Of a stretch of 64,000 nucleotides of DNA, positions 32,985 through 46,504 are shown in pieces. The DNA lies in the NCBI GenBank assembly GCA_034440575.1, contig JAOTOL010001661.1:2140001-2204000 (forward strand), in the 5' to 3' direction. The position numbers and the translations under genes were made by a program. Positions within the stretch are counted from its first letter, which is position 1. Each line of letters starts with the position of its first letter. Source of the DNA: Imbricaverruca yamaguchii (lineage: Eukaryota; Arthropoda; Thecostraca; Neoverrucidae). The notes beneath the pieces were generated by a model. That model did not search any database. It saw only the letters and a list, made by a program, of their open reading frames with translations, and was not told the DNA's origin.

Positions 32985-33180
32985 GCGTGAATGCATGTTG
33001 ACACTGGCGGGTCACTGTCAGGGTGTTGTGGAGGAATTTCCGGTGATGGATGGTGTTAACACTGTGGCGGGTCACTGTTAGTGCTGTAGATATGGGGAAG
33101 GTCCGGAAATGGATGGTGTTAACACTGTGGCGCGTCACTGTCGGAGTGTTGTAGGTAGGGGAAGGTCCGAGGATGTGGTT
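32985..33180 (+). repeat. ~65-bp tandem repeat just after the first exon, 3 copies
   Basis: Copies share GGGTCACTGTCAGGGTGTTG-type and GGATGGTGTTAACACTGTGG segments. The GTCACTGTCAGGGTG part resembles the exon-donor junction (GTCTGTCAGGTGGGTG). The similarity is short, so derivation from the junction is uncertain. Confidence 0.7.
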
Positions 33181-33475
33181 GCACGCCAGATCACTGTGAC
33201 CGTCATGATCGCGAGTCGTGACACCACCGTGGCTGTGTCATGGGTCGTGACGCCGTGATGTGGCGTGAGTCGTGACGTCGTGACCTTCGTAACACCGTGG
33301 AAACCGTGATACTGCGGACTTCGTGACACCGTGGTCGTGTCGCGAGGTGTGCAGCTGAGTCCGGGGCTGCGTCGTGATATCTCCGTCTCTTCGTGGATCG
33401 TGAGTCGTGACGCCGAGGTCGGGCTCACTTCCCAAAATAAGCGAGCATTTATTATGCATTGCTGCTTGCACGCAC
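33181..33475. other. First-intron segment rich in CGTGA phrases
   Basis: GTCGTGACACC, TCGTGACGCC and similar words recur irregularly. It is probably a decayed short tandem repeat. Confidence 0.45.
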
Positions 33476-34800
33476 GGCGGGAACGGCTGAGGAAGCCGGT
33501 CGGCCGTCTACCCCGCCGCGTCTGTGGGTCGGTAGCCATCTTCCCTCTCACGGTCATGGGCAGGTCGGCCGTCTACCCTGCCGCGTCTGTGGGTCGGTAG
33601 CCATCTTCCCTCTCACGGTCATGGGCAGGTCGGCCGTCTACCCTGCCGCGTCTGTGGGTCGGTAGCATCTGCCTTCATGGTCATGGGCAGGTCGGCCGTC
33701 TACCCTGCCGCGTCTGTGGGTCGGTAGCCATCTTCCCTCTTGGTCATGGGCGGTAGCCATCTACCCCGCCGCGTCTGTGGGTCGGTGCCATTCCTCTCTG
33801 GTTGGACGGTGCCATCACCCTGCCGCGTTGTGGGTCGGTAGCCATCTTCCTCTCGCGGTATGGGCAGGTGGCCGTCTACCCTGCCGCGTCTGTGGGTCGG
33901 TAGCCATCTGCCCTCTCATGGTCATGGGCAGGTCGGCCGTTACCCGCCGCGTCTGTGGGTCGGTAGCCATCTTCCTCTCACGGTCATGGGCAGGTCGGCC
34001 GTCTACCCTGCCGCGTCTGTGGGTCGGTAGCCATCTGCCCTCTCACGGTCATGGGCAGGTCGGCCGTCTACCCTGCCGCGTCTGTGGGTCGGTAGCCATC
34101 TTCCCTCTCATGGTCATGGGCAGGTAGCCATCTACCCCGCCGCGTCTGTGGGTCGGTAGCCATCTTCCCTCTCATGGTCATGGGCAGGTAGCCATCTACC
34201 CCGCCGCGTCTGTGGGTCGGTAGCCATCTTCCCTCTCATGGTCATGGGTAGGTCGGCCGTCTACCCTGCCGCGTCTGTGGGTCGGTAGCCATCTTCCCTC
34301 TCATGGTCATGGGTAGGTCGGCCGTCTACCCCGCCGCGTCTGTGGGTCGGTAGCCATCTTCCCTCTCACGGTCATGGGCAGGTCGGCCGTCTACCCTGCC
34401 GCGTCTGTGGGTCGGTAGCCATCTTCCCTCTCACGGTCATGGGCAGGTCGGCCGTCTACCCTGCCGCGTCTGTGGGTCGGTAGCCATCTGCCCTCTATGG
34501 TCATGGGCAGGTCGGCCGTCTACCCTGCCGCGTCTGTGGGTCGGTAGCCATCTTCCCTCTCACGGTCATGGGCAGGTCGGCCATCTACCCTGCCGCGTCT
34601 GTGGGTCGGTAGCCATCTTCCCTCTCACGGTCATGGGCAGGTCGGCCGTCTACCCTGCCGCGTCTGTGGGTCGGTAGCCATCTGCCCTCTCATGGTCATG
34701 GGCAGGTCGGCCGTCTACCCTGCCGCGTCTGTGGGTCGGTAGCCATCTGCCCTCTCATGGTCATGGGCAGGTCGGCCGTCTACCCCGCCATAGCCATGTA
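33476..34800 (+). repeat. 65-bp minisatellite, ~20 copies
   Basis: The unit contains CCGCGTCTGTGGGTCGGTAG, CCATCTTCCCTCTCACGGTC and ATGGGCAGGTCGGCCGTCTA. Copies at 33,720-33,960 carry many single-base deletions, unlike the homogeneous remainder. Degenerate copies continue to ~35,050. Confidence 0.95.
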
Positions 34801-35660
<860 letters not shown>

Positions 35661-36381
35661 ATAGCAATGTCTGTCAAAGTTATGCCAGAATATAGCCCTC
35701 AGAACGGCCAGTCTAACCTAGCTGTTGCATTTTTGCCACCTTATGATGATTTTGTAATACCTTTTTTGTAATACTTGTGCCCGCAAAACGGCGTTCAGGC
35801 GTATGTATTTTAAAGGGTCACTACTTTCGAAGGAAAACGACCGTACAACTCTCCCCAAAGTCAGCCCTAGGCCTTGGTCCCTTGGTCACGACGCTGAAGG
35901 CCGAATGCTGGCATAAACCAATTCAGACGAGTAGGAATCGCAACTGGAAGCCGACTGAGGGCGCCTCCTGGCAGCAAGCCACCTGCTGTATCCTGTAGCA
36001 TGTCTCGCGTATCGTCTAGTGGTCACCAACAAGCAATGCCCAATTATAGGTGAGGCCATACAAAATATACTTACTCCATTAAATGAGTGACACCATAGAC
36101 ATGAATGGCAATGCGAGTATGCGAAGCATAGAGAGTGGCTCTCAAAGTCGCCATACAAGCGGCGACTCGCGGCTTTATTCGGCCTGTTGGGCCACAGAAA
36201 AGGTCGGTCGTTCGTGAGAAGGACATGCAGTTATGCACAGCGCAAGGGGGCGGACGTGGATACCAGCTGTAACACGATTCGTCCTACCAAATGGTATACG
36301 GAGAAGTGCTGCCTGGATGTTACTGGTGCTTCTGGATGGCACATGGATATAAAAATACTTTCTGACGTTGTAAACAGACGT
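35661..36381. other. First-intron sequence, no feature recognised
   Basis: Unique DNA, no exon or element supported. Confidence 0.45.
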
Positions 36382-36705
36382 GACGATGCACCAACAGACG
36401 GGACAATGCACCAACAGACGGGACAATGCACCAACAGACGGGACAATGCACCAACAGACGGGACAATGCACCAACAGACGGGACAATGCACCAACAGACG
36501 GGACAATGTACCAACAGACGGGACGATGCATCAACAGACGGGACAATGCACCAACAGACGGGACAATGCACCAACAGACGGGAGAATGCACCAACAGACG
36601 GGACAATGCACCAACAGACGGGACAAGTGCACCAACAGACGGGACAATGCACCAACAGACGAGACAGTGCACCAACAGACGGGACAATGCACCAACTATG
36701 GGACA
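36382..36705 (+). repeat. 20-bp minisatellite, ~16 copies
   Basis: The unit CACCAACAGACGGGACAATG is highly homogeneous; the last copies have an inserted base or deletion. Overlapping ORFs on both strands (TNRRDNAPTDGTMHQQTG; LLVHCPVCWCIVPSVGA) are artefacts. Confidence 0.97.
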
Positions 36706-37547
36706 ATGCTCAACACCCGGGTGGTGAGTAATTCGCTGGGATGGACGCTTAATCCTGAGCTGAAAATAACCGAAGTCCACTCTCTGGCGTGATTGAGTGG
36801 AGTTAAACTGTCACTGGATGCATATGGACAGAACGGCAGCCTGACCACATTAACTTCCGACATTGTATGACCCGCTCAACTACTCTACGACTGGCGCTCA
36901 CTGGCAGGGAACCCGGCATTCACTGCATCTCACAGCAGCATGCAGCTTATCGGCGTTCAGGCGTGCAGCTCAAAACTAAGCCTATTTGGACCCGCAATAA
37001 GGAACACACAACTTGACCTGGGAAAAATTGCAAACAAAACTAAAAGCTAAAACTTACAGGGATCGACGAGAAGCTAGGATGCGTTGATATTACTTGCACA
37101 TGTTGGGTATTCTGATTACACTACGCATCGATTCTTTTCATCTGGAAACACTACTATGTGACATCGGTAACCCTGTAAGGCATACAAATGTGTCATCGAC
37201 CGGTGCAACAAAGCATGATCGTCGTATCATTTGGCGTGGTCACACATTATTCTACTGCCTCTTCGGAAACTCATCTACCCCGCGGCTCGCTATCTCCCTA
37301 GCATCAGTCGGCAAGTTGTTTCAAGTCACCATCATCAGATACGATAGGAAAACGGCACGGTTGAGCGACTGGCGGGCAACATCTTCAATGCCATAGCTCT
37401 TCGGCTGTCGAGGCGCGAGCACTTCCCTCCACGGTCTCTGCCCATCTTCAAAAATAAGTCCTCGAGGACTGGAGACGTGCTTCACTAATGCTCTACTCGG
37501 AACGCACGGCACAATGGCCTGACTCGCCGCTTCGGCCACTCTCTGAC
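36706..37547. other. First-intron sequence, no feature recognised
   Basis: Unique DNA up to the 78-bp array. Confidence 0.45.
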
Positions 37548-37968
37548 AGCCCAGGCGACAGACGGCAGCTTGACGGCTCACGCATGAGATAAGGTCCTGA
37601 CACACCACACCAGTTACTCTCCGCCAGCCCACCAGCAGACGGCAGTTTAATGTGTAACGCATGGGATGATGGTCCTGACACACTGCACCAGTCACTCTCC
37701 GCCAGCCCAGCGACAGACGGTAGTTTGACGGCTGACGCACGGGATAATGGTCCTGACACATTGCACCAGTCACTCTCTGCGAACCCACCATCAGACGGCA
37801 GCTTGACGACCAACGCACGGAATAATGGTCCTGACACACTGCACCAGTCACTCTCTGCCAGCCCAGCGACAGATGGTAGTTTGCGGCTGACGCACGGGAT
37901 AATGGTCCTGACACACTGCACCAGTCACTCTCTGCCAGCCCAGCGACAGACGGCAGCTTGACGGCTAG
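37548..37968 (+). repeat. 78-bp tandem repeat, ~5 copies
   Basis: CAGTCACTCTCCGCC, AGCCCAGCGACAGACGG and GGGATAATGGTCCTGACACA recur at 78-bp spacing (for example starts at 37,689 and 37,767). Confidence 0.92.
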
Positions 37969-40900
37969 TCTGGGGACGACGGGGGATGGGATGCCGCAGA
38001 TCTTTTATTGGTGCAAAAGGATAGCGTTGTTCACTTCCAAGCTGAGCGACTGAACCTCTAGCCGACTGCTCGACTTCCAGGTTAAGTGCCGGAGAATGCC
38101 AGCCCTGGGAAGGTTCCCGAGAACCTCCCAGACTGTGATGATGAAATATCGATACCCGACAGCATAATGTGAGCTGTGACCTTTTCAGAGACGATTTCGT
38201 GTCAACCATGTATATGTGGGTTTTCGTTGGGTTCATTTTCAGACCGTTTGATTAATATCATGCCAGTAACGCCACATGCTTCTTTTGTCCTTGTCACTCG
38301 CTGCGATCGCACGCAACCATTGATGGGAGGCTGTTGAGGGAATGCCAATGACATGCCAGTCACGTGTTATCGAATATTCCTTGCTGTATTCAATGGATGA
38401 TGCTGCATTATTGATAAATGCCCATATTTTGTAGGTGCGTCCTATATCAGGTTTGATCTGGTGTGAAATTTCTGGAAATGGCTGTTAGTAATTTCGGCAG
38501 CGTTTCTACCTCTCAGTCTTGCTTTACTTTGCTACTTTACCATAGTCTTTCTTTACTTTACTACTTTGCTTTTGCCTTACTTTACTTTACTACTTTACTT
38601 TGCTTCACTTTATTTTAATTGCTTGCTATATTTCAGCATTCGGTATGCTGTTACAATGCTTGATATTATTATTTTAGGCAGTCCAACTGCATAATTGATA
38701 TTTGCATAATTGCAATTGAACTACTTTTAGTGTAAGAAATTACTATTTCCAACATTGAGTGCTATCTCCTTATGTTCTGTTCCCTTTAAACATATTGCAT
38801 TAGCGGCCAGGAAAAGTTGATGGGTGTACAGTCAAAACCTTGTTTTCAACAGTTTCCACCTGTTTTGACAATGTTCACACATGGAACTCAAGTGAACGCT
38901 GATGCTCTACAGCAGCAATTAATTGCGACAATGTACGGCAGCATTTTGTTGCGTAGCTATCTCCCACGTTAACTTCATTCTTCCTTGCTCTGTCATCCGC
39001 TTATCCTTTGTCGTCTTCTTCTTTCTTCCGTGACTTCGTCTCTGCATCAACTTGCCTTGTCCCCCTGCTCCTGGTATTCCCCATATGTTTGACCAACCTC
39101 TTGTGAGTGGAATGGGTCATGACATTAGCAGAAAACCTGCCATAGTCTATGGACTGATTACTAACAATTGAAAATTGGACTCTGCGCTTCAAGGTGGCGG
39201 TCTGGTGGTGATATATCGCATGAAGGAGTTATTCGAAGCTATCGTCCAGTGCAGCCCGGCGTATCATTTGATTCACGTTCACATTTGGTTATATATGCCG
39301 TAGCGAGGTCACGGAGGGAGGCACATGGACAGGAGTCCTTCGCGAGGCCAGTTTTGTTTTCTTATTGAAGGCTGCCCCACAACAGCTTGCACTAATCTTT
39401 GACAGTGACATGCCCTCCACCTCCCCACCCACCTTCCCGAGATGGCTCACTACTGTCCGGGCGAAATGCTGGTGTCGATATTAATATGACTGGAAATAAA
39501 ACTGTGCTCAAATGAAAAGACTTACTCAATCTATTATATGCTATCGACCTTGCTCCTTACAAGTATATAACGGATAAGACCATGTAGTGCTATGCTATGT
39601 TATACTATGCTAGTGCTGTTAACTACCATCATGCGGAACTTTGCTCCTTTCCTCAGGCGTGCTGTATGCTATGGATCTATTTTTGATGCTTTGAAGTTAG
39701 CCTCTCCCTACGAGGAAGCTCCAAGGCCTCCTGAGGTCTTTGTTACATAATTTTGGAGTAACTTCGGTAGCTGGCGGACAGAGTTGACGGAGTGCCTAAC
39801 TATGCATGCAGACTACGATGCAGAGGGCGGTGAGTGAGTGTCACAAGTTGTGTGTGTCCGATTGCTCTTTCTCTCTGTCTGGAGGCTGGAGAGACGCTGT
39901 CTTCCGCAACCCTGTCGCAAGGTGACTGCAGGCGTCGATTCTCACCAGCTGGTCGTAGTCCAGTGACTGAGGCTGTTCATGTCAGGTTTGTGGCGATCCT
40001 CCAATAAGGAAGAATTTTCCTCGGTTATTTTTTGTTGATGAAAAAAACGGAGGTGCTTAGCAGGTGAATTGCACGTGCTTACGTGGTTGGGAGGGCAGTG
40101 TATCAAGATTGGTCATACTTGGCCTGCGGGGATCCTTCGCGCGGTGGATTCCTCGGCAGATATCGGTATCCGAAGTTCGATATAACCGATGAAATCAATG
40201 ACCCCATGCCATGATATTAAACAAATATTTTGCCTGCCGTCTCAGAAACTGAAAACTTTCGTGCTTGCTAGCACAACGTAACTTATGAATCATGCTACGA
40301 ACAACTCTGTTGACATGGAGCGTTCACATAATCAGTGCCCTCAGCCAATAAAAATATTTGAACTACTTACAAACAAACAGTGCTGAGGCTGGATTCTTCT
40401 CGTCTGTAAGAATTTGTCACCTCGCTCGCTTCGTTCGCTCACTCGCTCGGTCTGAATGCATGTCACGCATTGTGTGGAGGTTTGGCCAGCCATCGTGACT
40501 GTTCGTGGCCTTTCGTTGAGTTCATACAAGTCCAGTGGCGTTGTAAAAATATAAAACAACATATCTGCTGCGATGCAGGCGTTCTAAATATCAACGTCTG
40601 ATTATGTTGTATGATGGTGGTATTCGATGCGAATAGAAGGATGTTCACAACATCATCTCCGTGTCAGGCCATTGCAAATTAAGTTATGCCAAGCATGGAA
40701 ATGGTGAAGCGATGTAGTGACTCTTGACCAGCACATTCACCAGTCATATGTCTGCTGCCAAAAGAAGCGTGGCATGTAGCCATATCACATCAACTATGCC
40801 CCGCCCAGTCACGTAGGCCACGAGTGGTCGCGAGATTACCTTTGATCGCTAGTTTAATCTTGCTATTATCAGGCGATGTCGGGGAAAGTCACAGAATCCG

Positions 40901-41160
40901 AGCAATTATGGAGTAGTCTTGAACATTTTCTTATTGGCATTCTATATTAGCTCTATATTATACTAATTTAGGAATGTACTAATAGCGCTGTCATCCCTCC
41001 GTATCGTGTCATCAACAATTAGTACCGGAGCAGATTTGAATGTTGCTTTCCTTTTGCAGACTGAATAGCTACTTGTAGGGATCTTTACCTCAAACCCTCC
41101 AACTGTACGCCAACTGAGGCCACATGTGCAGAAACCTCTCATTAGCCGGATAAACTCATC
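37969..41160. other. First-intron sequence, largely featureless
   Basis: AT-rich unique DNA. A pyrimidine-rich TTTACTTTACTACTTTGC tract lies at 38,515-38,620. No coding sequence is supported. Confidence 0.45.
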
Positions 41161-41163
41161 TTG

Positions 41164-41196
41164 ACGGGGTGGGGGTGGGGTGGGGTGGGGGTCGGT
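41164..41196 (+). other. G-rich tract, possible G-quadruplex
   Basis: Five or more runs of four to five G separated by single T within 30 bp (GGGGTGGGGGTGGGGTGGGG). Confidence 0.6.
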
Positions 41197-41984
41197 TCTC
41201 CCCTGTCAGACGGCGAACCGGACGTCCAGAATGGACGGATAACAACGAGTGTGTTACACAACGAAGAACGTGAGGAAACGAACGAAAGAACAAAGAGCGT
41301 GTCACACAAGGAGTGTGGCACGTTCGTTCGGGTGTGCTTCGGCTGTCACGTTCCTTATAATGTTGAAATGGAATGGTGGAATGTTATCCTTGATCCGACC
41401 TTCCAGCTCGGGTCAAAGATAACATTTACGATAAATTCTGACATTTTTATTACAGGAGCTATTCATTGCCCTATGTCCAGCTAATCCGTCCTCGAACGCA
41501 TTCTGCAGTTCAGTGAGATTTTATTTATACCTAGCATTAATTCACTTCTCACGGGTTTTGTTATGTCAACATCGTAACACCAATTTTGACTCACTGAGAA
41601 AGGCTCACGGTGAAGGAAACCCATCATGCTTTTGGTTCAATGTGACAGCTGTATTCAAATTCAGCGCCAAGAAATACTTCCGAGTTAACAAAACATCCAG
41701 GAATGTCACTCGAGGCTATCTGAGGTAAATGACATTGAAATGGTAAAACTCATGTTGAAATGTGTGTGAGTTGACGTGAGGATGTCTGAAACATGCGATG
41801 GCCGTCGTCAGATCCCTTACTGGGTATGAACATACATTGGGGTTGAATATTCTGAGCGCTTCGAAACACTGCACCGCTCAAACCGAAGTTCAGCCAGGCC
41901 GGTCGACCGGGATCAGGACGGCCTTGAACCCGACAGCCTTGAACAGGACGGCCTTGAACCCGATCAATGTGCCGTGAAGGCATT
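41197..41984. other. First-intron sequence; small GC-rich duplication at its end
   Basis: AGGACGGCCTTGAACCCGA is duplicated at 41,905-41,965 with an intervening AGCCTTGAAC. Otherwise unique. Confidence 0.45.
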
Positions 41985-42176
41985 CTCCCACAGCCGGTGG
42001 GAGTACAGCGTCCACCCGTGACCAATCGGCACGGGAGGTTGGTGACGCTATATAACCTAGCAATCCACCCGTGACTAATCGGCACGAGAGGCTGGCGACG
42101 GCTATATAGCCTAGCAGCTGCTAGGCTATATAGCCTAGCAGCTCAGTGCATCGTAAAAGAACTAACTATTAAAAAC
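41985..42176 (+). mobile_element. SINE family B, headless copy with internal duplication
   Basis: CCGTGACCAATCGGCACGGG and GTTGGTGACGCTATATAACC, then a second CCGTGACTAATCGGCACGAG and GCTGGCGACGGCTATATAGC, precede the tail CAGTGCATCGTAAAAGAAC. The body is the same as in the minus-strand copy at 43,853. A perfect palindrome of ~34 bp (CTATATAGCCTAGCAG and its complement) sits at the junction, ~42,101-42,134. Confidence 0.72.
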
Positions 42177-42192
42177 CTTCGGTTCTTGTCTT

Positions 42193-42219
42193 GACACGTA
42201 AACATTCGGTTTACGTGTC
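42193..42219. repeat. Perfect 11-bp hairpin
   Basis: GACACGTAAAC and GTTTACGTGTC flank a 5-base spacer, ATTCG. Function unknown. Confidence 0.7.
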
Positions 42220-43852
42220 TTGTCGTGAAACCCGGCAAGGAAGTGCCGTGTGGTATAATAGTACCGTCACGTTTTTCAACTAAAAGAAGGACTTCCAGCT
42301 AAAAGAAGTCCAGGGTATTACCTGTTCAAGCAATCCCTCCTACTTCGCGTATATCCAGCGCCTTCGCTCCACGCTGCCAGCTTAGCTAGTCTTAATCGAA
42401 ATACATGTGCAAATAGTTAGGTACTTCGACAGCTGTCTCGGTTGTTCAGCAAATTCCGAGTTATTATATATATTATATATTATACACGATTGACGAACTG
42501 AAGATTATGAAAATTGATGAGAATGATCAGTTCCTGAACTAATCAAGCAAGTGATAGGATTAACATACTGTCTAGTTGTCTTAGTATATCTAATTTCCCA
42601 GAGCTATTAAAATATTCTGTATTTTCATGTATACGGCATATATCCCGCAGACAGGTCAAAAAGCCCACCGGTCTTCAGCGGGTTCTCTAACCGGGGCTTC
42701 AGCCTAAATGTCTAGTCTGTACCGTCGCACACATCTGTCAAGCGGCACAGTATTTCTTGTCGGTCCGCCAGACCGACAGCGAGGCAGCGCGGGCCGGCAC
42801 CATGGCCGACAGTCGAGTAGCCGCCAACGGCGACGCGTGCCCGGTTTCAAGGTCACACGGTCTCGTGACTCGAACGTCACGCCACGCCTCAGGCACACAG
42901 GAGGCGCCGTCCGTCACGCGGCCGGCGCCCCCGGCCACCGTGCCCTACTTTGGTGCGGCAACATCCGCTGCTAGGTTGGGGTGGCGCCAGACTTCCGTTC
43001 CATTCAGGGTGTAGCTGCCTATTCAGAGCGGTCACTCCATTCGGAACGTTGTCGTCCTTTCCATGTATTATCGCACCTTCAGCATGCTGCCGTTTGTTTG
43101 GAGCGTGTTGCTATATCCCACACTGTCGACCGCCACGCCGGCCCGCCTCTTTCCTCCGGTCAGGTGTGCGTCGCACTTGTGTTGGTTCGAGGCCGACAGA
43201 TCAGAAGACACGTCGTTGGGGGCACAGCTGTGGAATGTGGGTTGGTGCACCTGCGTCGGTGGGGCACTAGGCCAGTTGACGCCGTGCTGGCGGCCATATA
43301 AAGGTCAGGCGGAGGGCCACGGACACGGCAGTTACCGGAAATCGATGGTGTCCGACAGCTTCGGCTGTTGTATGCGCCGACACGTCACAAACAACGCCGG
43401 ATAAGAAGTGCAGGCACACCCACCCGTCTCACGATGGCCGCTCAATAGGCGTCGCTTGGCGTTGTTGCTTTGGTTCTGTGCCTGTTCGATATCCGCCTGG
43501 AGTAAATGACGTACCGAAGGGCAAAGAGGATAGTTGCCACGCCACTGAGAGGTTGTGTGGCCCGCAGTGATCGCACCAGAGTTAAAAGAAATTGCTCCGG
43601 GTCCCACTACGGTCCAAAAAATCGCACCGGAGCACCTGAAAATTAAATTGTGGACCTAAAAATGTCACACCGGTGCTCCTGGAAATGACGTCGAGGCTCT
43701 CAAAATCGTACCGATATCGTAGCGAAATACGGAAAATCGCATTGGTGTCCCAAAAAGCTCGCATTCCTAGACGAAGAAAAACATAGCGGGTGCAAAACGA
43801 ACATCGAACCAGGTCGTCGATTCGGTTACAATATGGGAGCATATGTTGGTTG
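42220..43852. other. First-intron sequence with a GC-rich island
   Basis: Positions 42,710-43,350 are GC/CpG-rich without a supported exon. Positions 43,600-43,760 have 3-4 diverged copies of an AAAATCGCACCGG phrase. Confidence 0.4.
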
Positions 43853-44011
43853 GTTATTTGTTTTTACGACACATCGACCGCTGAGTCATGTAGCGTCGCC
43901 AATCTCTCACGCCGATTGGTCGCGGGCGACGAGTAGCGACAGGTGAGACTCGAACCCACAACCTTTCGATTGTGAGACGAGCAACTTACCCCTAGATTAC
44001 TCGTCCCCTGG
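43853..44011 (-). mobile_element. tRNA-derived SINE, family B, minus strand
   Basis: On the minus strand the head reads GACGAGTAATCTAGGGGTAA (A-box region), and GTGGGTTCGAGTCTCAC forms a T-arm-like stem with a B box. The body has CGACCAATCGGCGTGAGAGA and TTGGCGACGCTACATGAC. The tail GTCGATGTGTCGTAAAAACA ends in AACCAACCAAC. It is the most complete family B copy in the window. Confidence 0.82.
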
Positions 44012-45166
44012 GAGCATATGTGACCAAACCGATCAGTTGCATCAAAGCTCAGCGGGTATCTGGATTTTTGAACCGCCAGAGAGTGTGGGAAGAATAGAAC
44101 TAATCATGGAGCTGAAGTCATCACATTTTCCCAGCGAGCCCTCATACGAAGCATTTCACGATGTCAAATATAGCACAAGACTACCATGTGGCAGCAATTA
44201 GCAAAACGTAGGTCTCGCAGAAACCGCAGAAACGCAAGAAGTGTGGCGAATGCGCCGAATGCGCAAGACAAGTGTACAGCATTAATACTTTAAACAACAT
44301 TGTCCAACCCGTGTGCAAAACACATTGTGAAGCTAAAAGGGGTGACAAGGTGTACAAAAGGGACCGACTGTCCTAAATTCGTCTTTTATAGACCGTTGTC
44401 AGAAAATGATGTTAAAGTGCCTACAGTTCACACAGTCCAATTTAAATGCTTACTTTCGCTAGTAAACTGATTTGAGGAGCCGTCGACATATTCAAGCATC
44501 AACAGTCTAACAGCAATATGCCTGCCACATTTTGAAGTCTTGCTCAAGGAGGCGCAATTCCTGCGCTTCCCTGCATTAATCTAATACCACTAAGCTTGTG
44601 ACATGCAATTTCCTTGCATGTTCTGCTCTGGTGCATGCAAACGGTCGATTCCATAAAGGTCGAGACACAAGCATCCTGAACCGCGTATCATAAAACATTG
44701 GCCGGGCAACAAATATCGCTTCGCGCGAGATCCTCTCAAATACTTTAGCATTCACATATATGACGGGCTAATGCCTGTTTACTCATCACTGTCCTAACTT
44801 AGACTTGCCTTTGTCTCAATTTTGGGCTTGCCATTGTAGGTTCAGAATTGGCTACTGCCCCATCGTTGAAAAAGTAAAAATATGCTTAATTACAAGGCAA
44901 TCACAATGGTACGCTGTCAATGCATGTCGTGGCTGCCCTACTAAATTGCATACAGGAATATTATGCGTGCGTATACACATCGCGTACGGTGTACATAAGT
45001 GTACACATGCACATGTGCAAGAAGGTCCGGCAACGTCCTTGCATATGTACATGCACACGTACACGCACACGCACACGCAGAACCGGAGAATCGGTCGCTC
45101 GGCCTTCATGTAGCTCGGCAAGCACTCAGCGGGTATCGTGTTGCGTATGCGTGACCAGCCACACTC
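44012..45166. other. First-intron sequence, no feature recognised
   Basis: Contains a short ACACGCACACG-rich stretch near 45,050. No exon or element is supported. Confidence 0.45.
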
Positions 45167-45374
45167 TCATGGGACTAATTTGCTGGCTGACAGACGCTGT
45201 TGAGTGAGTGAACGAGTGGGTACTGTGTGACCATCGCATTCACAATGACCGAGTGAGCAGATCAGCGAATCTGCGTCAAGTTCTGCTAGAAACTTGAGCA
45301 TACGTCCGCGGGAACTATTTGAACGACTAAGAAGGCTTCGGGGGGATGATTCAACGAATGAAGCCCATATAAAG

Positions 45375-45725
45375 TTTTGATACAGACGCTTTGCAGATGG
45401 CCGGACTTGTGGATCATTGTTAGCGGATTGAAGCAAGTCCTCTGCAACAGCAGAACGAAATTCCTTTTGCTCTCGTGACGGGAGCCAAGGAGCGAGTTTT
45501 GCCTACAAAACTAACCATGGCAGGATCCTCCGCAAACATCTCTGAAACACCAGCTCGTGGAATCCCTTGATCTCCTAATTCTCGCACTGTCAATCGCAGA
45601 TTTTTGTTCACTGCAGCCCGCAAGCGTTCAACACCTTCGGGTGTTCTGCCCGTTGGAGACTTTCCAAAACGTGGTTCACTTTCAATGGATTTCCAGCCAC
45701 CTTCAACGTGTCCGTACCACAATTT
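45375..45725 (-). pseudogene. Mariner-type (Tc1/mariner) transposase relic, N-terminal part
   Basis: Minus-strand reading gives HVEGGWKSIESEPRFGKSPT, GRTPEGVERLRAAVNKNLRL, then TVRELGDQGIPRAGVSEMFA. This matches the helix-turn-helix half of mariner/SETMAR-type transposases (DPRSGRP, VRxLVxxDRRLTVRELAxE). After a frameshift near 45,480 it continues REQKEFRSAVAEDLLQSANN-DPQVR. The catalytic DD(D/E) domain is not found downstream and no terminal inverted repeats were located, so it is a dead fragment. Confidence 0.78.
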
Positions 45726-45739
45726 TATCTGCTTCTCTA

Positions 45740-46275
45740 AAGTGGATAAGTAGCCTATTGTGAGATGGATATAAGATGGGTAAGTAGCCAGTTGAGAGGT
45801 AACTGTAAGGTGGAAAAGTAGCTTGTTCTGAGGTCGATATCAGATGGACAAGGAACCTGTTCTGGGGTATATATAAGGTGGACAAGTAGCTTGTTGTGAA
45901 ATAGACATAAGCCAGATAATCTGCCTTTTGTGAGGTAGATATATGGTGGATAAGTAACCTGTTGTGAGGTAGCTATGGAATGCATAGGCAGCCTGTTCTA
46001 AGGTAAATATGTGGTGGATAAGTAGCCTGCTCTGAGGAAGGTATGTGGTGAATAAGTAGCTTGCCCTGAGTAAGATTTGTGGTGGAAAAGTAGTCTCTTC
46101 CGGAAACATATGAGGTGGATAAGTAGCCTGCTCTGAGGAAGATATGAGGTTGATAAGTAGCCTGCTCTGAGGAAGATATACGGTGGAAAAGTAGTCTCTT
46201 CCGGAAACATATGAGGTGATATGAGGTTGATAAGTAGCCTGCTCTGAGGAAGATATACGGTGGAAAAGTAGCCTG
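45740..46275 (+). repeat. ~36-bp diverged minisatellite, ~15 copies
   Basis: Units contain GTGGATAAGTAGCCTGTTCTGA and GG(A/T)AGATATG-type words, with many substitutions. A short duplicated block (46,085-46,215) shows recent local expansion. Confidence 0.88.
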
Positions 46276-46504
46276 GGCTCGGTGTTCGACCCGACCGAAC
46301 TCAATACCCTGGAATCAATGAATGTCAATTGATTTCCATAATCGATCAAGCACTCCTCTACCAGGAAACTACTAATGGCACCACTTCCAGTCGGTAAAAA
46401 TTCCATCAACCGACCGCCGGCAATACTTGGGGAAATTACCTGGTCAGATGGTCCCGATGTCACGGCATAGCGGGCGAAGCGACCTCAGCCCGGGCTCAGC
46501 CAAG
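46276..46504. other. First-intron sequence, no feature recognised
   Basis: Short unique spacer between two arrays. Confidence 0.45.

Noticed and set aside
43935..44011. Genuine tRNA gene on the minus strand
   Set aside because: The A/B boxes and T arm are good, but the anticodon stem does not pair and a SINE body and tail follow directly.
45740..46463. 207-residue minus-strand ORF continuing upstream of the mariner relic
   Set aside because: It is mostly the ~36-bp minisatellite and has no transposase motif.
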